From an uncultured SAR116 cluster alpha proteobacterium (GTDB lineage: Bacteria; Pseudomonadota; Alphaproteobacteria; Puniceispirillales; Marisalimonadaceae), in the NCBI GenBank assembly GCA_902558885.1, contig CACEFQ010000004.1:119533-183532 (forward strand): a DNA stretch of 64,000 bases, written 5' to 3'. How positions within the stretch are numbered: position 1 is the stretch's first letter; the number at the start of each line of letters is the position of its first letter. The position numbers and the translations under genes were made by a program. The notes beneath the pieces were generated by a model. That model worked only from the letters and a program-made list of their open reading frames with translations. It was not told where the DNA came from and searched no databases. This document shows, in pieces, positions 19,227-28,528 of this stretch.

Positions 19227-20099
19227 TTATTTTTTACCATCTTGCTTACCGAAAAAGCTAAAAAAATCACTGTCAGGACTCAATAACATTGTTGTTCCAT
19301 CATCTGCAAAAGTGTTTTCATAAGCTAGCATGGATCTATAAAATTTAAAAAATTTTTCATCTTGTCCAAATGCATCAGAATAAATCTTAATAGCTTGGGC
19401 ATCCCCATTACCTCTTAAAGCCTCTGCTTTTCTCTTACTCTCTGCAACAAGAACAACTTTTTGTTTTTCTGCATCGGCACGTATTTTTTGAGCCTCTTCT
19501 GCACCTTCTGCTCTGAATTCCTTAGCTTCTTGCTCTCTTTCAGTTTTCATTCTATTAAATATGTTTTGACTAGTTGCTTCTGGGTAATCGGCTCTTCGAA
19601 TACGAACATCAACAATTTCCATACCTAATTTTTTTATAGTAGAATTAACTTCATCCCCAATATCTTCTACAATTTTCGTTCTAGCATCAGATAAAATGGC
19701 TGTAAGTTCAAACTTACCAAAAACCCTTCTTACAGATGAGTCAATTATAGATTCTAAACGTTGACGGGCACCAAATTCATTTCTCACTGTTTGATAGAAT
19801 AATAGTGGGTCGGTTATTCTAAATCTAGAATATGTATCGACCTCAAGTCTTTTTTGATCAGCTAGAATAACTTCTTCTGAATCCTGGGACACTAGGGAAA
19901 GAACTCTTTTTTCGAAAAAAGTAACTTCTTGGATAAATGGTATTTTAAAGTTCAACCCTGGTTTGTTGACCAGTCTTTTAGGTTCACCAAATTGAAGAAC
20001 TAAGGCTTGTTGAGTTTGATCAACAGTAAAAAAAGAACTTAGGATACCAAATAAAACTGCTAAAGTTCCTAAACCTGAGATAATTTTTGTAGAGGACAT
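19227..20099 (-). CDS. hflC: FtsH-protease modulator HflC
   Basis: HflC is an SPFH/band-7 protein that forms, with HflK, the large membrane cage around FtsH. One N-terminal membrane segment (about 7-25) is followed by the SPFH domain (TVDQTQQALVLQFGEPKRLV...PGLNFKIPFIQEV) and an Ala/Glu-rich helical region (EQEAKEFRAEGAEEAQKIRADAEKQK) with RGNGDAQAIKIYSDAFGQD at the end. 290 residues. Its ATG overlaps the hflK stop by one base (TAATG), suggesting translational coupling. Confidence 0.95.
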   Translation of the reverse strand: MSSTKIISGLGTLAVLFGILSSFFTVDQTQQALVLQFGEPKRLVNKPGLNFKIPFIQEVTFFEKRVLSLVSQDSEEVILADQKRLEVDTYSRFRITDPLLFYQTVRNEFGARQRLESIIDSSVRRVFGKFELTAILSDARTKIVEDIGDEVNSTIKKLGMEIVDVRIRRADYPEATSQNIFNRMKTEREQEAKEFRAEGAEEAQKIRADAEKQKVVLVAESKRKAEALRGNGDAQAIKIYSDAFGQDEKFFKFYRSMLAYENTFADDGTTMLLSPDSDFFSFFGKQDGKK

Positions 20100-21196
20100 T
20101 ATTGATTTCCTTTTTGTTTTAGTTGATCTAACGGTAAATATGGAACAACACCAGATGCACTTGCGGAATTATCCATTATGATTTTTTTAACACTTGAAAA
20201 AACTTTTTCCATAGTTTCTAAGTATATTCTAGACTCTGTTACCTCAGGATTAAGTTTATAACTTTTATAAATTGAGTTAAACCTATCAGCATCACCTTTA
20301 GCTCTATTAACCACTTCACTAGCATATGCCTCTGCTTCTGAAATAAGTTGTGCTGCCTCACCTCTAGCTCTAGGTACTATATCGTTTCTAAATGCTTCGG
20401 CTTCATTTATAAGAGTATCTCTATCTTGTCTAGCTCTTTGAACATCATTAAATGCATCAATAACCTCAGAAGGTGGATTAACTGATAGCAATTGAACATC
20501 TCTGATTTCAACTCCAGCTTCGTACTCATTCAAAAGTTCTTGAAGCATATTTTTAGCTTTCAACTGGATGTCTTGACGGCCACCGGTAAGAGCTGTTTGT
20601 ATTTTTGTCTGACCTATTATATCCCTCATAACAGATTGCGCTGCTACTTTTACAGTTTCAGGTGGGTCTTGAATGTTAAATAAATAAGCGCCAGCATCAG
20701 CAATTTTCCAAAAAACAATAAAATCTATATCAATATTGTTTTCATCACCAGTAATCATTTTTGATTCATCTGGTACATCTCTTCTGCTTGTTGTTGCGCC
20801 TCCAAAAGACCTATAACCAATTTCTATTCTATTATCTCTTGTAACATCAGGTGTGAGAACTTTTTCTATTGGGCTTGGAAGATGATAATGCAACCCTGGA
20901 GGTGTAGTCCTTACCCATTCTCCAAATCTCATAACAACACCTTGTTGTTGAGGATTAACCCTGTAAATACCTGTCATCAACCATATAGCTAGTAAGACAA
21001 ATAATAGTATTATAAAACCTTTTCCTCCGCCAAAGCCTGTTGGCATCATTTTTTTTAATTTATCTCTACTTTCTTTAAGCATTTGATCTACATCAGGAGG
21101 AGTTCCATTTGAGTTAGGTCTTTTACCCCACGGATTTTGGTTATTACCACCACCCCAAGGGCCTGAACCATTATCATTGGTGTTATTTGTTATCAT
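20099..21196 (-). CDS. hflK: FtsH-protease modulator HflK
   Basis: HflK is the partner of HflC. It has the family's Gly/Asn/Pro-rich cytoplasmic N terminus (GSGPWGGGNNQNPWGKR), one membrane segment (about 59-78), and an SPFH domain from YRVNPQQQGVVMRFGEWVRTTPPGLHYHLPSPIEKV, then a long helical region. 365 residues. First gene of the hflK-hflC pair; divergent from mrp across 123 bp. Confidence 0.95.
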   Translation of the reverse strand: MITNNTNDNGSGPWGGGNNQNPWGKRPNSNGTPPDVDQMLKESRDKLKKMMPTGFGGGKGFIILLFVLLAIWLMTGIYRVNPQQQGVVMRFGEWVRTTPPGLHYHLPSPIEKVLTPDVTRDNRIEIGYRSFGGATTSRRDVPDESKMITGDENNIDIDFIVFWKIADAGAYLFNIQDPPETVKVAAQSVMRDIIGQTKIQTALTGGRQDIQLKAKNMLQELLNEYEAGVEIRDVQLLSVNPPSEVIDAFNDVQRARQDRDTLINEAEAFRNDIVPRARGEAAQLISEAEAYASEVVNRAKGDADRFNSIYKSYKLNPEVTESRIYLETMEKVFSSVKKIIMDNSASASGVVPYLPLDQLKQKGNQ

Positions 21197-21319
21197 TTGT
21201 TACTCCAGATAGATTTAGATTTATAATGCTATGTAGAAATTTACTTTAATTTAATGTATTATATTGCACTAGAATAATAAATTTCAACCTTTACTAAAAA
21301 TTATTTCTGGGCACTATGA

Positions 21320-22387
21320 ATGAATAATACAAAATTAGAAGAAATTATTACAATTTTAAGATCTATTATCTTACAAAATCAATCAAAAAACATTTATGAA
21401 AGCAAGATGGTAAATGGTTTAAAATATGAAAATAATATAATTTCATTTACTCTTGAACTCCTCCCAGAACAATTAAAACAATCTGAATCAATTAAAAAAT
21501 TTATTCAAGAAAAATTATATGTTGTTAATGATGTTAAAAAAGTAGAAATAATTTTAACATCACATAAAGCCAATAAAAATGATTCTAATATTAATGAACC
21601 ATTGAGGCCTGCAAAAAATATTATTGCAATAGCTAGTGGAAAAGGTGGAGTTGGAAAATCAACTACAGCTATCAATATAGCTCTATCATTATCAAAATTA
21701 AATTATAATGTAGGAATTTTGGATGCTGACATATATGGTCCTAGCCTTCCAAAATTAACTGGAATTAATAATAAGCCTAAGAGTAATGGAAAAAAAATAA
21801 TTCCCCACATTGCATTCGGTTTACAGGTAATGTCCATTGGCTATTTAGTTCCTGAAGATACTGCAACTATTTGGAGGGGGCCTATGGTTATGAGCGCAAT
21901 TGAACAATTGCTTAGAGATGTAAACTGGTCAAACCTTGATTTTTTAATAATTGATATGCCACCTGGAACTGGAGATGCTCAATTAACATTATCTCAACGA
22001 GTTCAACTTTCTGGTGCAATAATTGTTTCAACCCCCCAAGACTTGTCGCTAATAGATGCTAGAAAAGGTCTAAATATGTTTAAAAAAGTAAATGTTCCTA
22101 TTTTAGGAATAATTGAAAATATGAGTTATTTTGAATGCCATAATTGCAACACAAAACATGAGATTTTTGGTAATGGTGGAGCAAAAGCCGAGGCTGAAAA
22201 ATTAGGTGTAACATTTTTAAATGCAATTCCTTTAAATATTTCTTTGAGAATCACATCTGATGAGGGTAACCCTATTGTTCATAAAGATCCTAATAACTCT
22301 ATTTCAAAAAAATATATGGAAATAGGATCTAAAATATTGAACCACATTGAAAAAAACAGAATACAATCTCCTCAAATTATTCAATGA
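21320..22387 (+). CDS. mrp: Mrp/ApbC-family iron-sulfur cluster carrier ATPase
   Basis: Mrp/ApbC proteins carry Fe-S clusters to target apoproteins. Residues 1-80 are a MIP18-like (DUF59) domain; the deviant Walker A GKGGVGKSTT is at 107-116, followed by DADIYGPSLPKLTG and IIDMPPGTGDAQLTL. The C-terminal CHNCNTK pair of cysteines is the cluster-binding site at the dimer interface. 355 residues, normal. Its stop lies one base from that of the convergent folA. Confidence 0.94.
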   Translation: MNNTKLEEIITILRSIILQNQSKNIYESKMVNGLKYENNIISFTLELLPEQLKQSESIKKFIQEKLYVVNDVKKVEIILTSHKANKNDSNINEPLRPAKNIIAIASGKGGVGKSTTAINIALSLSKLNYNVGILDADIYGPSLPKLTGINNKPKSNGKKIIPHIAFGLQVMSIGYLVPEDTATIWRGPMVMSAIEQLLRDVNWSNLDFLIIDMPPGTGDAQLTLSQRVQLSGAIIVSTPQDLSLIDARKGLNMFKKVNVPILGIIENMSYFECHNCNTKHEIFGNGGAKAEAEKLGVTFLNAIPLNISLRITSDEGNPIVHKDPNNSISKKYMEIGSKILNHIEKNRIQSPQIIQ

Positions 22388-22388
22388 T

Positions 22389-22937
22389 TTAAACTATCCT
22401 TCTATAATGCCAATAACTATGTTCCGGCACATCATTTGTTGCAAAATTATGTTCGAGTTTAGTTTTTTCCCAATCTTTCTCATTCAATTTAGGAAATTGA
22501 ATTCCCGTTTTTGAATTAAACTTAACTTTAGTCATTTCAATATTGTCACAATATTCTAAACCTATTTTATAAATTTCTGCTCCACCAAATAAAAAAATTT
22601 TTTTTTGGATTACATTCTCATTAATTTCCATATTAAGATCAATCCATTCATCTGCTTTGGTAATAGCATTCTCAAATGAATTAACTACTATAGCTCCAGA
22701 AGCTCTCCAAGAAATTGAATTAGTTAACACAATATTTGCTCTTCCTGGCAAGGGTCTTCCAATTGATTCCCATGTTTTTCTACCCATTATCAAAGGACAA
22801 CCCATGGTCATTTTTTTTAATCTTTTAAGATCACCTGGTAAATGCCAAAGTAAATTTTTTCCATCACCAATTATTCTATTTTCATTCATAGCAACAATAC
22901 AAAATATTGGATTTTTTAATTTTTTTTTTATTATCAT
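22389..22937 (-). CDS. folA: Dihydrofolate reductase
   Basis: FolA regenerates tetrahydrofolate with NADPH. The 182-residue protein shows IVAMNENRIIGDGKNLLWHLPGDLKRLKKMT (substrate and cofactor loop), PLIMGRKTWESIGRPLPGR and IFLFGGAEIYK. Its ATG follows the thyA stop with no gap (TAA-ATG), so the two are translated together; thymidylate synthase makes the dihydrofolate that this enzyme reduces. Confidence 0.96.
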   Translation of the reverse strand: MIIKKKLKNPIFCIVAMNENRIIGDGKNLLWHLPGDLKRLKKMTMGCPLIMGRKTWESIGRPLPGRANIVLTNSISWRASGAIVVNSFENAITKADEWIDLNMEINENVIQKKIFLFGGAEIYKIGLEYCDNIEMTKVKFNSKTGIQFPKLNEKDWEKTKLEHNFATNDVPEHSYWHYRRIV

Positions 22938-23732
22938 TTAAACTGCTACAGGTGCTGGAATGTTTGGATATGGATCATAATCAGTAATATCAAAATCTTC
23001 AAATATAAATTCGTTTATATCAGAGTGTGTTTTAGTAATTTTCAACTTAGGTAAATTTTTAGTAGATCTAGTCAATTGTAATTTTGCTTGTTCAAAATGA
23101 TTCGTATATAAATGAGCATCACCTAATGTATGAACAAAATCACCTACCGACAAACCAGTAACGTTAGCTATCATGTGTGTTAAAATTGAGTAAGATGCTA
23201 TATTGAAAGGTACCCCAAGAAATATGTCTGCACTTCTTTGGTATAATTGACAAGATAATTTGTTTTTAGAAACATAAAATTGAAACAAACAATGACATGG
23301 TGGAAGAGCCATGCTTCCTACGTCTGATGGATTCCAGGCAGAAACAATCATTCTTCTAGAGTTGGGTTTATCCTTTATTTCATTGATAACATCATTTAAT
23401 TGATCAAGTTTTCTTCCATCTGGAGTATCCCATCTTCTCCATTGCTTCCCATAAACAGGCCCAAGATCACCGTTTTCGTCTGCCCACTCATCCCATATGG
23501 AAACCTTATTTTCTTTTAAGTAAGATATATTGGTATCGCCTTTAATAAACCATAACAACTCATGAATAATAGATTTTAAATGGAGCTTCTTAGTAGTTAG
23601 TAATGGAAGTCCATCATTTAAATCAAATCTCATCTGCCAACCAAAAACTGACTTTGTACCAGTCCCAGTTCTGTCAGCTTTTTCATCACCTTTTTCTAAA
23701 ACATGTCTTAATAAATCTAAATATTGCTTCAT
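22938..23732 (-). CDS. thyA: Thymidylate synthase (ThyA type)
   Basis: ThyA methylates dUMP to dTMP using methylene-tetrahydrofolate. The 264-residue length is that of E. coli ThyA. Seen: [32 protein letters not shown], the catalytic cysteine in [33 protein letters not shown] and HLYTNHFEQ. Ends [12 protein letters not shown] as expected. Divergent from the ssrA gene. Confidence 0.97.
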   Translation of the reverse strand: MKQYLDLLRHVLEKGDEKADRTGTGTKSVFGWQMRFDLNDGLPLLTTKKLHLKSIIHELLWFIKGDTNISYLKENKVSIWDEWADENGDLGPVYGKQWRRWDTPDGRKLDQLNDVINEIKDKPNSRRMIVSAWNPSDVGSMALPPCHCLFQFYVSKNKLSCQLYQRSADIFLGVPFNIASYSILTHMIANVTGLSVGDFVHTLGDAHLYTNHFEQAKLQLTRSTKNLPKLKITKTHSDINEFIFEDFDITDYDPYPNIPAPVAV

Positions 23733-23829
23733 ACAAACATCTCAATTAAAAATTTTATCTAGAGGTATTATGTGCTCTTTAATAAAAAAAATAAATACTG
23801 TATAGTAAAAAAGTCATTTCGATGACTAT

Positions 23830-24107
23830 GGTGATAAACATTTTTTAGAATAAGCTTAGCGGACCCGGGGGCGGTACCCGGCACCTCCACCATTATTTGG
23901 GGGTGAAATAGGATCGACGCGTGTAGTAAAAATTAAACTTTCACTCGGCATTGTACCACCGTTATCGGACTAAATTAAATAGTTGCAAACGACAACTATG
24001 CTCCGGTAGCTGCAGCAGCGTAAGCAGCCAAAGCAACCGAAAACTAGTCCTGTTCTATAGCTAGAACTGGCGGGGTTATTGTTTACCTGGCAACAGAAAA
24101 ACTTTGG
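23830..24107 (+). ncRNA. ssrA: Transfer-messenger RNA, permuted two-piece gene
   Basis: tmRNA frees stalled ribosomes and tags the unfinished protein. Here the 3' tRNA-like half comes first: a T-arm-like segment (CCGGG, 7-base loop, CCCGG), acceptor strand CACCTCC and encoded ACCA end at 23892. After six bases (23893-23898) the 5' half begins with GGGGGTG at 23899, which pairs with CACCTCC (one G-U). The tag frame follows. This circular permutation, processed to an acceptor piece and a coding piece, is the alphaproteobacterial form. The start coordinate is approximate because the precursor's 5' end is not marked; the 3' end abuts a terminator. Confidence 0.95.
23985..24023 (+). other. tmRNA proteolysis-tag reading frame (ANDNYAPVAAAA)
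   Basis: Codons from GCA at 23985 to TAA at 24021-24023 encode ANDNYAPVAAAA. The resume codon is Ala, the AND/ANDN start is the part that adaptor SspB binds in other bacteria, and the Ala-rich hydrophobic end is the ClpX signal. It lies in the coding piece of ssrA. Confidence 0.92.
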
Positions 24108-24136
24108 TGGCGAGAAGTTACTTCTCGCCATCTTTA
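24108..24136 (+). terminator. Intrinsic terminator after ssrA
   Basis: TGGCGAGAAG and CTTCTCGCCA form a perfect 10-bp stem with a TTA loop (24108-24130), followed by TCTTTAAAATTTT. It ends the tmRNA transcript before sspB. Confidence 0.85.
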
Positions 24137-24204
24137 AAATTTTATTGAAAATTAAGGTTTTAGAATTGTAAGGTATTAATTAAAAAAAACTATAAGGTAT
24201 AAAA

Positions 24205-24720
24205 GTGACTAACAATAATGATAATTTTGGTTCTGATTCTAAAAGTTTTGACTATGACTTTTTGGTTGAGGAAAGTCTTAAAAATGTAGTTAAAAAAGTT
24301 TTAAAAATAACTTCAGAAACTGGTCTTATTGGAAACAGTCATTTTTTTATTACGTTCAATGGTGATGATCCAAGTGTAATAGTGCCGCCCGAACTAAAAA
24401 ATGCTGATGACTCAGAAATAAAAATAATAATTCAACACCAATTTTGGAATCTTAAAATATCTGAAGATCATTTTGAAGTAACTCTATCTTTTAGCGGTAA
24501 AAAAAAGAATATTTCTGTTCCTTTTAGAGCAATTACATCTTTTACTGATCCTTCAGTTGGTTTTGGTCTTCAATTTAAAATCGAAGATAATTTAAAAAAT
24601 ACTAGTTTAAGTAAAATTGAAAGCTCAGATGTAAATAAACCAGCAATTACGAATTTGGATGATACAGATTTAAAATCTGGAGAAATTGTATCTCTTGATG
24701 AATTTAGAGATAAGAAATAA
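24205..24720 (+). CDS. sspB: SspB-like adaptor for ClpXP (alpha type)
   Basis: SspB delivers ssrA-tagged proteins to ClpXP. The 171-residue protein has the family's fold pattern: helix SLKNVVKKVLKITSETGL, then HFFITFNGDDPSVIVPPEL, QHQFWNLKISEDHFEVTLSFSGKKKNISVPFRAITSFTDPSVGFGLQF. The divergent linker and C-terminal tail (GEIVSLDEFRDKK) would be the ClpX-docking part. It starts at GTG with TAAGG seven bases upstream. Placement directly after ssrA, with the substrate tag encoded next door, fits the role. Assignment rests on recall of the alpha-type SspB (DUF1321) sequence pattern. Confidence 0.88.
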   Translation: MTNNNDNFGSDSKSFDYDFLVEESLKNVVKKVLKITSETGLIGNSHFFITFNGDDPSVIVPPELKNADDSEIKIIIQHQFWNLKISEDHFEVTLSFSGKKKNISVPFRAITSFTDPSVGFGLQFKIEDNLKNTSLSKIESSDVNKPAITNLDDTDLKSGEIVSLDEFRDKK

Positions 24721-24741
24721 AACTATTAGTTGGAGATTATT

Positions 24742-26352
24742 TTGAACGATTTTTATTATTCACCAATTTTTCCTATTTCAGTTGATGAAACTGATTATAT
24801 AAAAATATCAGGCTCATATGTCAAAATTTCCAAAATAAACAACCAAGAAATTTTGGTTATCGATCCAAAGGCACTTACTCTTTTAGCACAAAGAGCTTTT
24901 AAAGATGTATCTCACCTTCTTAGAACATCACATTTAAAACAGCTCAGAGATATTCTTGAAGATGAAGAAGCCTCTAGTAATGATAAATTTGTCGCTTTAA
25001 CAATGTTAAAAAATGCAAATATATCTGCATCAGGAGTTCTTCCTATGTGCCAAGATACTGGCACAGCAATAATTATGGGTTATAAAGGCGAAAAAGTTTT
25101 TACCAACTCAGATGACAACGAGTTTCTTTCTTTAGGAGTTTATAAAACATATAAAGAAAATAACCTCCGTTTCTCTCAACTTGCACCAGTTTCTATGTTT
25201 GAAGAGAAAAACACTGCTAACAATTTACCTGCAGAAATCAGTATATTTGCTAATCAAGGTCAGGAATATAAATTTGCCTTTGTACAAAAAGGTGGAGGAT
25301 CAGCTAATAAAAGTTTTTTATTCCAAGCAACACCCGCCACTCTCAATCCTGAAAATTTAAAAAAATTTCTTTATGAGAAAATTATTTCTCTTGGTACTGC
25401 TGCTTGTCCACCTTATCATTTATCTGTAGTTATTGGAGGTACTTCAGCTGAATTTAATTTAAAGACCGTTAAGCTAGGATCTATGCGTTATCTAGATAAT
25501 TTACCTAAGGCTGGAAATTTAAAATCTGGTCATGCATATAGAGATTTAGAATGGGAAAAAATAATATTAGATCTTACAAGAGAAATGGGTGTAGGCGCAC
25601 AATTTGGAGGAAAATATTTTTGCCATGATGTAAGAGTTATTAGGCTTCCAAGGCATGGTGCATCGCTGCCAATTGGAATTGGGGTTTCTTGTTCAGCCGA
25701 TAGACAAATTTTAGGCAAGATAAATAAAGATGGAATTTTTGTTGAAAAACTCGAAACAGAGCCAAGTAAATATTTGCCCGAGGTAAATTTGGACGAAATT
25801 TCGGAAGATGTAACAGAAATTGATTTAAATCAGCCAATGAAAAATATTTTACAACAATTAAATGAATGTAAGATAAAGAAAAGAGTTAATCTTTCTGGTC
25901 CAATGATTGTTGCTAGAGACATAGCTCATGCAAAGTTACTTAAAAGATTACACGAGGTTGGCGAACTTCCTAATTATATTAAGGATCATCCAGTATATTA
26001 TGCTGGCCCAGCTAAAACTCCAAAGGGCTTACCCTCAGGATCCTTTGGGCCAACCACAGCTGGTAGAATGGATGCTTATGTTGATAAGTTTCAAGAAAAT
26101 GGTGGATCAATGGTTATGTTAGCAAAAGGAAACAGATCAAAGCAAGTAAAAGAAGCATGCAAAAAACATGGGGGATTTTACCTTGGAACCATTGGAGGAA
26201 CTGCTGCAAAAGTTGCGCTAGACTGCATAAAAAAAATAGAAGTTTTAGAATATCAAGAGCTTGGAATGGAAGCTGTTTGGAAGATTGAAGTTAAAAACTT
26301 TCCCGCATTTGTAGTAATTGACAATAAAGGGAATGATTTTTTTGATATTTAA
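24742..26352 (+). CDS. Fumarate hydratase class I (iron-sulfur)
   Basis: This enzyme interconverts fumarate and malate in the TCA cycle; class I members bind an oxygen-sensitive 4Fe-4S cluster. Three cysteines in the right contexts are seen: [19 protein letters not shown] and GVSCSADRQ. Also typical are [17 protein letters not shown] and the C-terminal swivel domain with [15 protein letters not shown] and [12 protein letters not shown]. The TTG at 24742 has GGAG five to six bases upstream; the track's TTG at 24730 overlaps that site, so the later start is chosen (about 536 residues). Some class I fumarases also dehydrate D-tartrate, notable given the next gene. Confidence 0.94.
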   Translation: MNDFYYSPIFPISVDETDYIKISGSYVKISKINNQEILVIDPKALTLLAQRAFKDVSHLLRTSHLKQLRDILEDEEASSNDKFVALTMLKNANISASGVLPMCQDTGTAIIMGYKGEKVFTNSDDNEFLSLGVYKTYKENNLRFSQLAPVSMFEEKNTANNLPAEISIFANQGQEYKFAFVQKGGGSANKSFLFQATPATLNPENLKKFLYEKIISLGTAACPPYHLSVVIGGTSAEFNLKTVKLGSMRYLDNLPKAGNLKSGHAYRDLEWEKIILDLTREMGVGAQFGGKYFCHDVRVIRLPRHGASLPIGIGVSCSADRQILGKINKDGIFVEKLETEPSKYLPEVNLDEISEDVTEIDLNQPMKNILQQLNECKIKKRVNLSGPMIVARDIAHAKLLKRLHEVGELPNYIKDHPVYYAGPAKTPKGLPSGSFGPTTAGRMDAYVDKFQENGGSMVMLAKGNRSKQVKEACKKHGGFYLGTIGGTAAKVALDCIKKIEVLEYQELGMEAVWKIEVKNFPAFVVIDNKGNDFFDI

Positions 26353-27515
26353 ACTACCATCTGTTTCATTATTGAAAACAGATCAGATTTTCCTTCAAAA
26401 CCAATTCCAGTTATTTCTGGTAGAGTGACATAACTTTTTTCAACCCTAACACCATCAGGGAACCCTCCATATGGTTGAAAAAGATCTGGATAACTTTCAT
26501 TTCCTCCGAGTCCTAACCCAGCTGCAATTGCTAGGGACATTTGATGACCTCCGTGAGGAATACACCTTGAAACATCCCATTGATTTTCTTTGAGCATCTC
26601 AATAATTTTTAAATATTCAACTAACCCATAACTTAAAGCACAATCAAATTGAAGCCAATCTTTATCTTTTCTCATTCCAGCATATCTAATCAGATTTCTT
26701 GCATCATGCACTGAGAATAAATTCTCACCAGTTGCTAATGGAGGTAAATAATGCTTTGATAGCTCTTTATGAAGTTCAAAATCTAGAGGGTCTCCAGGCT
26801 CTTCATACCAAAATAAATTATAATTTGATAAAGCCTTACCATATTCAATCGCTGTTTCCAAATCGAACCTACCATTTGCATCAACTGCAAGCTGATCTTC
26901 AGGACCTAATATTTTTAAAACAGCTTCAATCCGTTTGCAATCATCCAATAGAGAAGCTCCCCCTATTTTCTTTTTGACTACTGTATAACCAAGATCCAGA
27001 TATTTTTTTATTTCGTCGGTCAAACCATTTATTCCTTGATTTGGCCAATAATATCCACCAGCAGCATAAACAAAAACTTTTCTATTTGGCACACCATCAC
27101 CGTATCTTTCAGCAAGCATTTGAAATAATGGTTTATCTTCGATTTTAGCAACAAGATCCCATATAGCCATATCAATAGTTCCTACTGCTACCGATCTTTC
27201 TCCATGTCCTCCAGGCTTTTCATTTTCCATCATAACATTCCAGATCTTTATGGGATCGAAATTTGTACCTTCATCATTTAAAATTTCTTTTGTATTTGCT
27301 TCCAATAATCTTGGAACAAACCTTTCTCTTATCAGATGACCTTGACCATACCTTCCATTTGAATTAAATCCGTAGCCTATTAAAGGCTTACCATTTTTAA
27401 TCACATTAGAACAAACAGCGACAACACTTATCGTCATTTTTGAAAAATCGATATATGCGTTTTTAATATTGGAACTTATGGATTTTGTTTCTTCAATTAT
27501 ATTAGTTATCTTCAT
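26349..27515 (-). CDS. tarD: Enolase-superfamily dehydratase, D-tartrate dehydratase-like
   Basis: A 388-residue member of the mandelate racemase group. It closely follows the Bradyrhizobium D-tartrate dehydratase pattern as I recall it: [16 protein letters not shown]-like start, [42 protein letters not shown] (the KxK base pair), metal ligands in [17 protein letters not shown] and ATGENLF, and His in [10 protein letters not shown]. The reaction would be D-tartrate to oxaloacetate. It is convergent with the class I fumarase, stops overlapping by four bases. Other acid-sugar substrates remain possible. Confidence 0.82.
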   Translation of the reverse strand: MKITNIIEETKSISSNIKNAYIDFSKMTISVVAVCSNVIKNGKPLIGYGFNSNGRYGQGHLIRERFVPRLLEANTKEILNDEGTNFDPIKIWNVMMENEKPGGHGERSVAVGTIDMAIWDLVAKIEDKPLFQMLAERYGDGVPNRKVFVYAAGGYYWPNQGINGLTDEIKKYLDLGYTVVKKKIGGASLLDDCKRIEAVLKILGPEDQLAVDANGRFDLETAIEYGKALSNYNLFWYEEPGDPLDFELHKELSKHYLPPLATGENLFSVHDARNLIRYAGMRKDKDWLQFDCALSYGLVEYLKIIEMLKENQWDVSRCIPHGGHQMSLAIAAGLGLGGNESYPDLFQPYGGFPDGVRVEKSYVTLPEITGIGFEGKSDLFSIMKQMVV

Positions 27516-27592
27516 TATATTATTCCTGTATGAGAAAATACATATTAAGAATAAACTAAAACAATATAATAGTATTTATTATAAGATAGCAA

Positions 27593-27718
27593 TTAACCCT
27601 GACGTGCTTTAAATCTCGGATTTCTCTTATTAATAACGTATAGACGACCCCTACGTTTTACAATTTGAGAGTTTCTATCTCTAACTTTTAGAGTTTTTAA
27701 AGAACTTACTACTTTCAT
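27593..27718 (-). CDS. rpmJ: Large ribosomal subunit protein bL36
   Basis: This gene is too short for the ORF track. The minus-strand frame from ATG at 27718 encodes 41 residues starting [20 protein letters not shown] and containing [21 protein letters not shown], the C-terminal form of bL36. It is the zinc-free type: the usual Cys/His ligands are replaced, as in many alphaproteobacteria (the 41-residue variant). It stands alone between tarD and msrA rather than in the ribosomal-protein operon, as is usual for this variant. Confidence 0.95.
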   Translation of the reverse strand: MKVVSSLKTLKVRDRNSQIVKRRGRLYVINKRNPRFKARQG

Positions 27719-27797
27719 AATCGGCCTATGAATAAATTAGATTGTTAAATATAATATCAAATCACTTTGGTCAAGTTCTAAAATAACTTTAATAAAT

Positions 27798-28424
27798 TTA
27801 TTTAAATTTAACTCCACAATCACCCAAACCACAATAACCATTAGGATTTTTATAAAGGTATTGTTGATGATAAATTTCAGCAAAATAGAAATCTATATTG
27901 TTTTTAATTTCAGTTGTGATTTCGTTAAATCCTGCTGATGCTAGTAAAGATTGAAATTCTATTTTTGAAGTTTTTATATCAATTAGATGTTCAGAATTAT
28001 TTACAAAAATTGCAGATCTATATTGAGTACCAAAATCATTACCTTGCCTCATCCCCTGGGTTGGATCATGACCTTCCCAAAATGCAATTAAAATAGTTCT
28101 TAAACTTATTTTTTTTGGATCATATACCACTCTAACAACTTCAGTATGAGCTGTTAATCCACTACAAACTTCTTCATAGGTAGGGTTTTTAGTATAACCA
28201 CCACCATACCCAACTGATGTATGATAAACTCCGTCAAGTTGCCAAAAAATTTTTTCAGCCCCCCAAAAACATCCCATTCCAAGTATAATCATCTCAAAAT
28301 CTTTTGGAATGTCCATAAGATTACGACCATTAATTTCGTGAAATAATTCCTTTACTATAGGATCATTTCTACCTAACAAAGCTTTTGACTTATCAACGAG
28401 GTTATATTTTTTTGAAAAAAACAT
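27798..28424 (-). CDS. msrA: Peptide methionine-S-oxide reductase MsrA
   Basis: MsrA repairs the S form of methionine sulfoxide in proteins. The catalytic Cys52 is in GMGCFWGAEKIFW; SVGYGGGYTKNPTYEEVCSG and EGHDPTQGMRQGNDFGTQYRSAIF follow, and the C-terminal CGLGDCG supplies resolving cysteines. An N-terminal extension of about 45 residues (starting MFFSKKYNLVDKSKALLGR) is common in proteobacterial MsrA of about 210 residues. Divergent from the polyamine operon. Confidence 0.95.
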   Translation of the reverse strand: MFFSKKYNLVDKSKALLGRNDPIVKELFHEINGRNLMDIPKDFEMIILGMGCFWGAEKIFWQLDGVYHTSVGYGGGYTKNPTYEEVCSGLTAHTEVVRVVYDPKKISLRTILIAFWEGHDPTQGMRQGNDFGTQYRSAIFVNNSEHLIDIKTSKIEFQSLLASAGFNEITTEIKNNIDFYFAEIYHQQYLYKNPNGYCGLGDCGVKFK

Positions 28425-28471
28425 TCTTATCTAATCGAATATACAAAATTTAATTAAAATAAAAGCATAAC

Positions 28472-28498
28472 TTGACCAACTGTAAATAGCAATATAAT
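28472..28498 (+). promoter_or_regulatory. Possible sigma-70-type promoter for the polyamine operon
   Basis: TTGACC (28472-28477) and TATAAT (28493-28498) are good -35 and -10 elements, but the 15-base spacer is shorter than the ideal 17. It lies 30 bases upstream of the speA start in the msrA-speA divergent gap. In AT-rich DNA a TATAAT alone means little. Confidence 0.35.
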
Positions 28499-28528
28499 CA
28501 AATCATTATAAATTTAAAGGCCAAAAAT

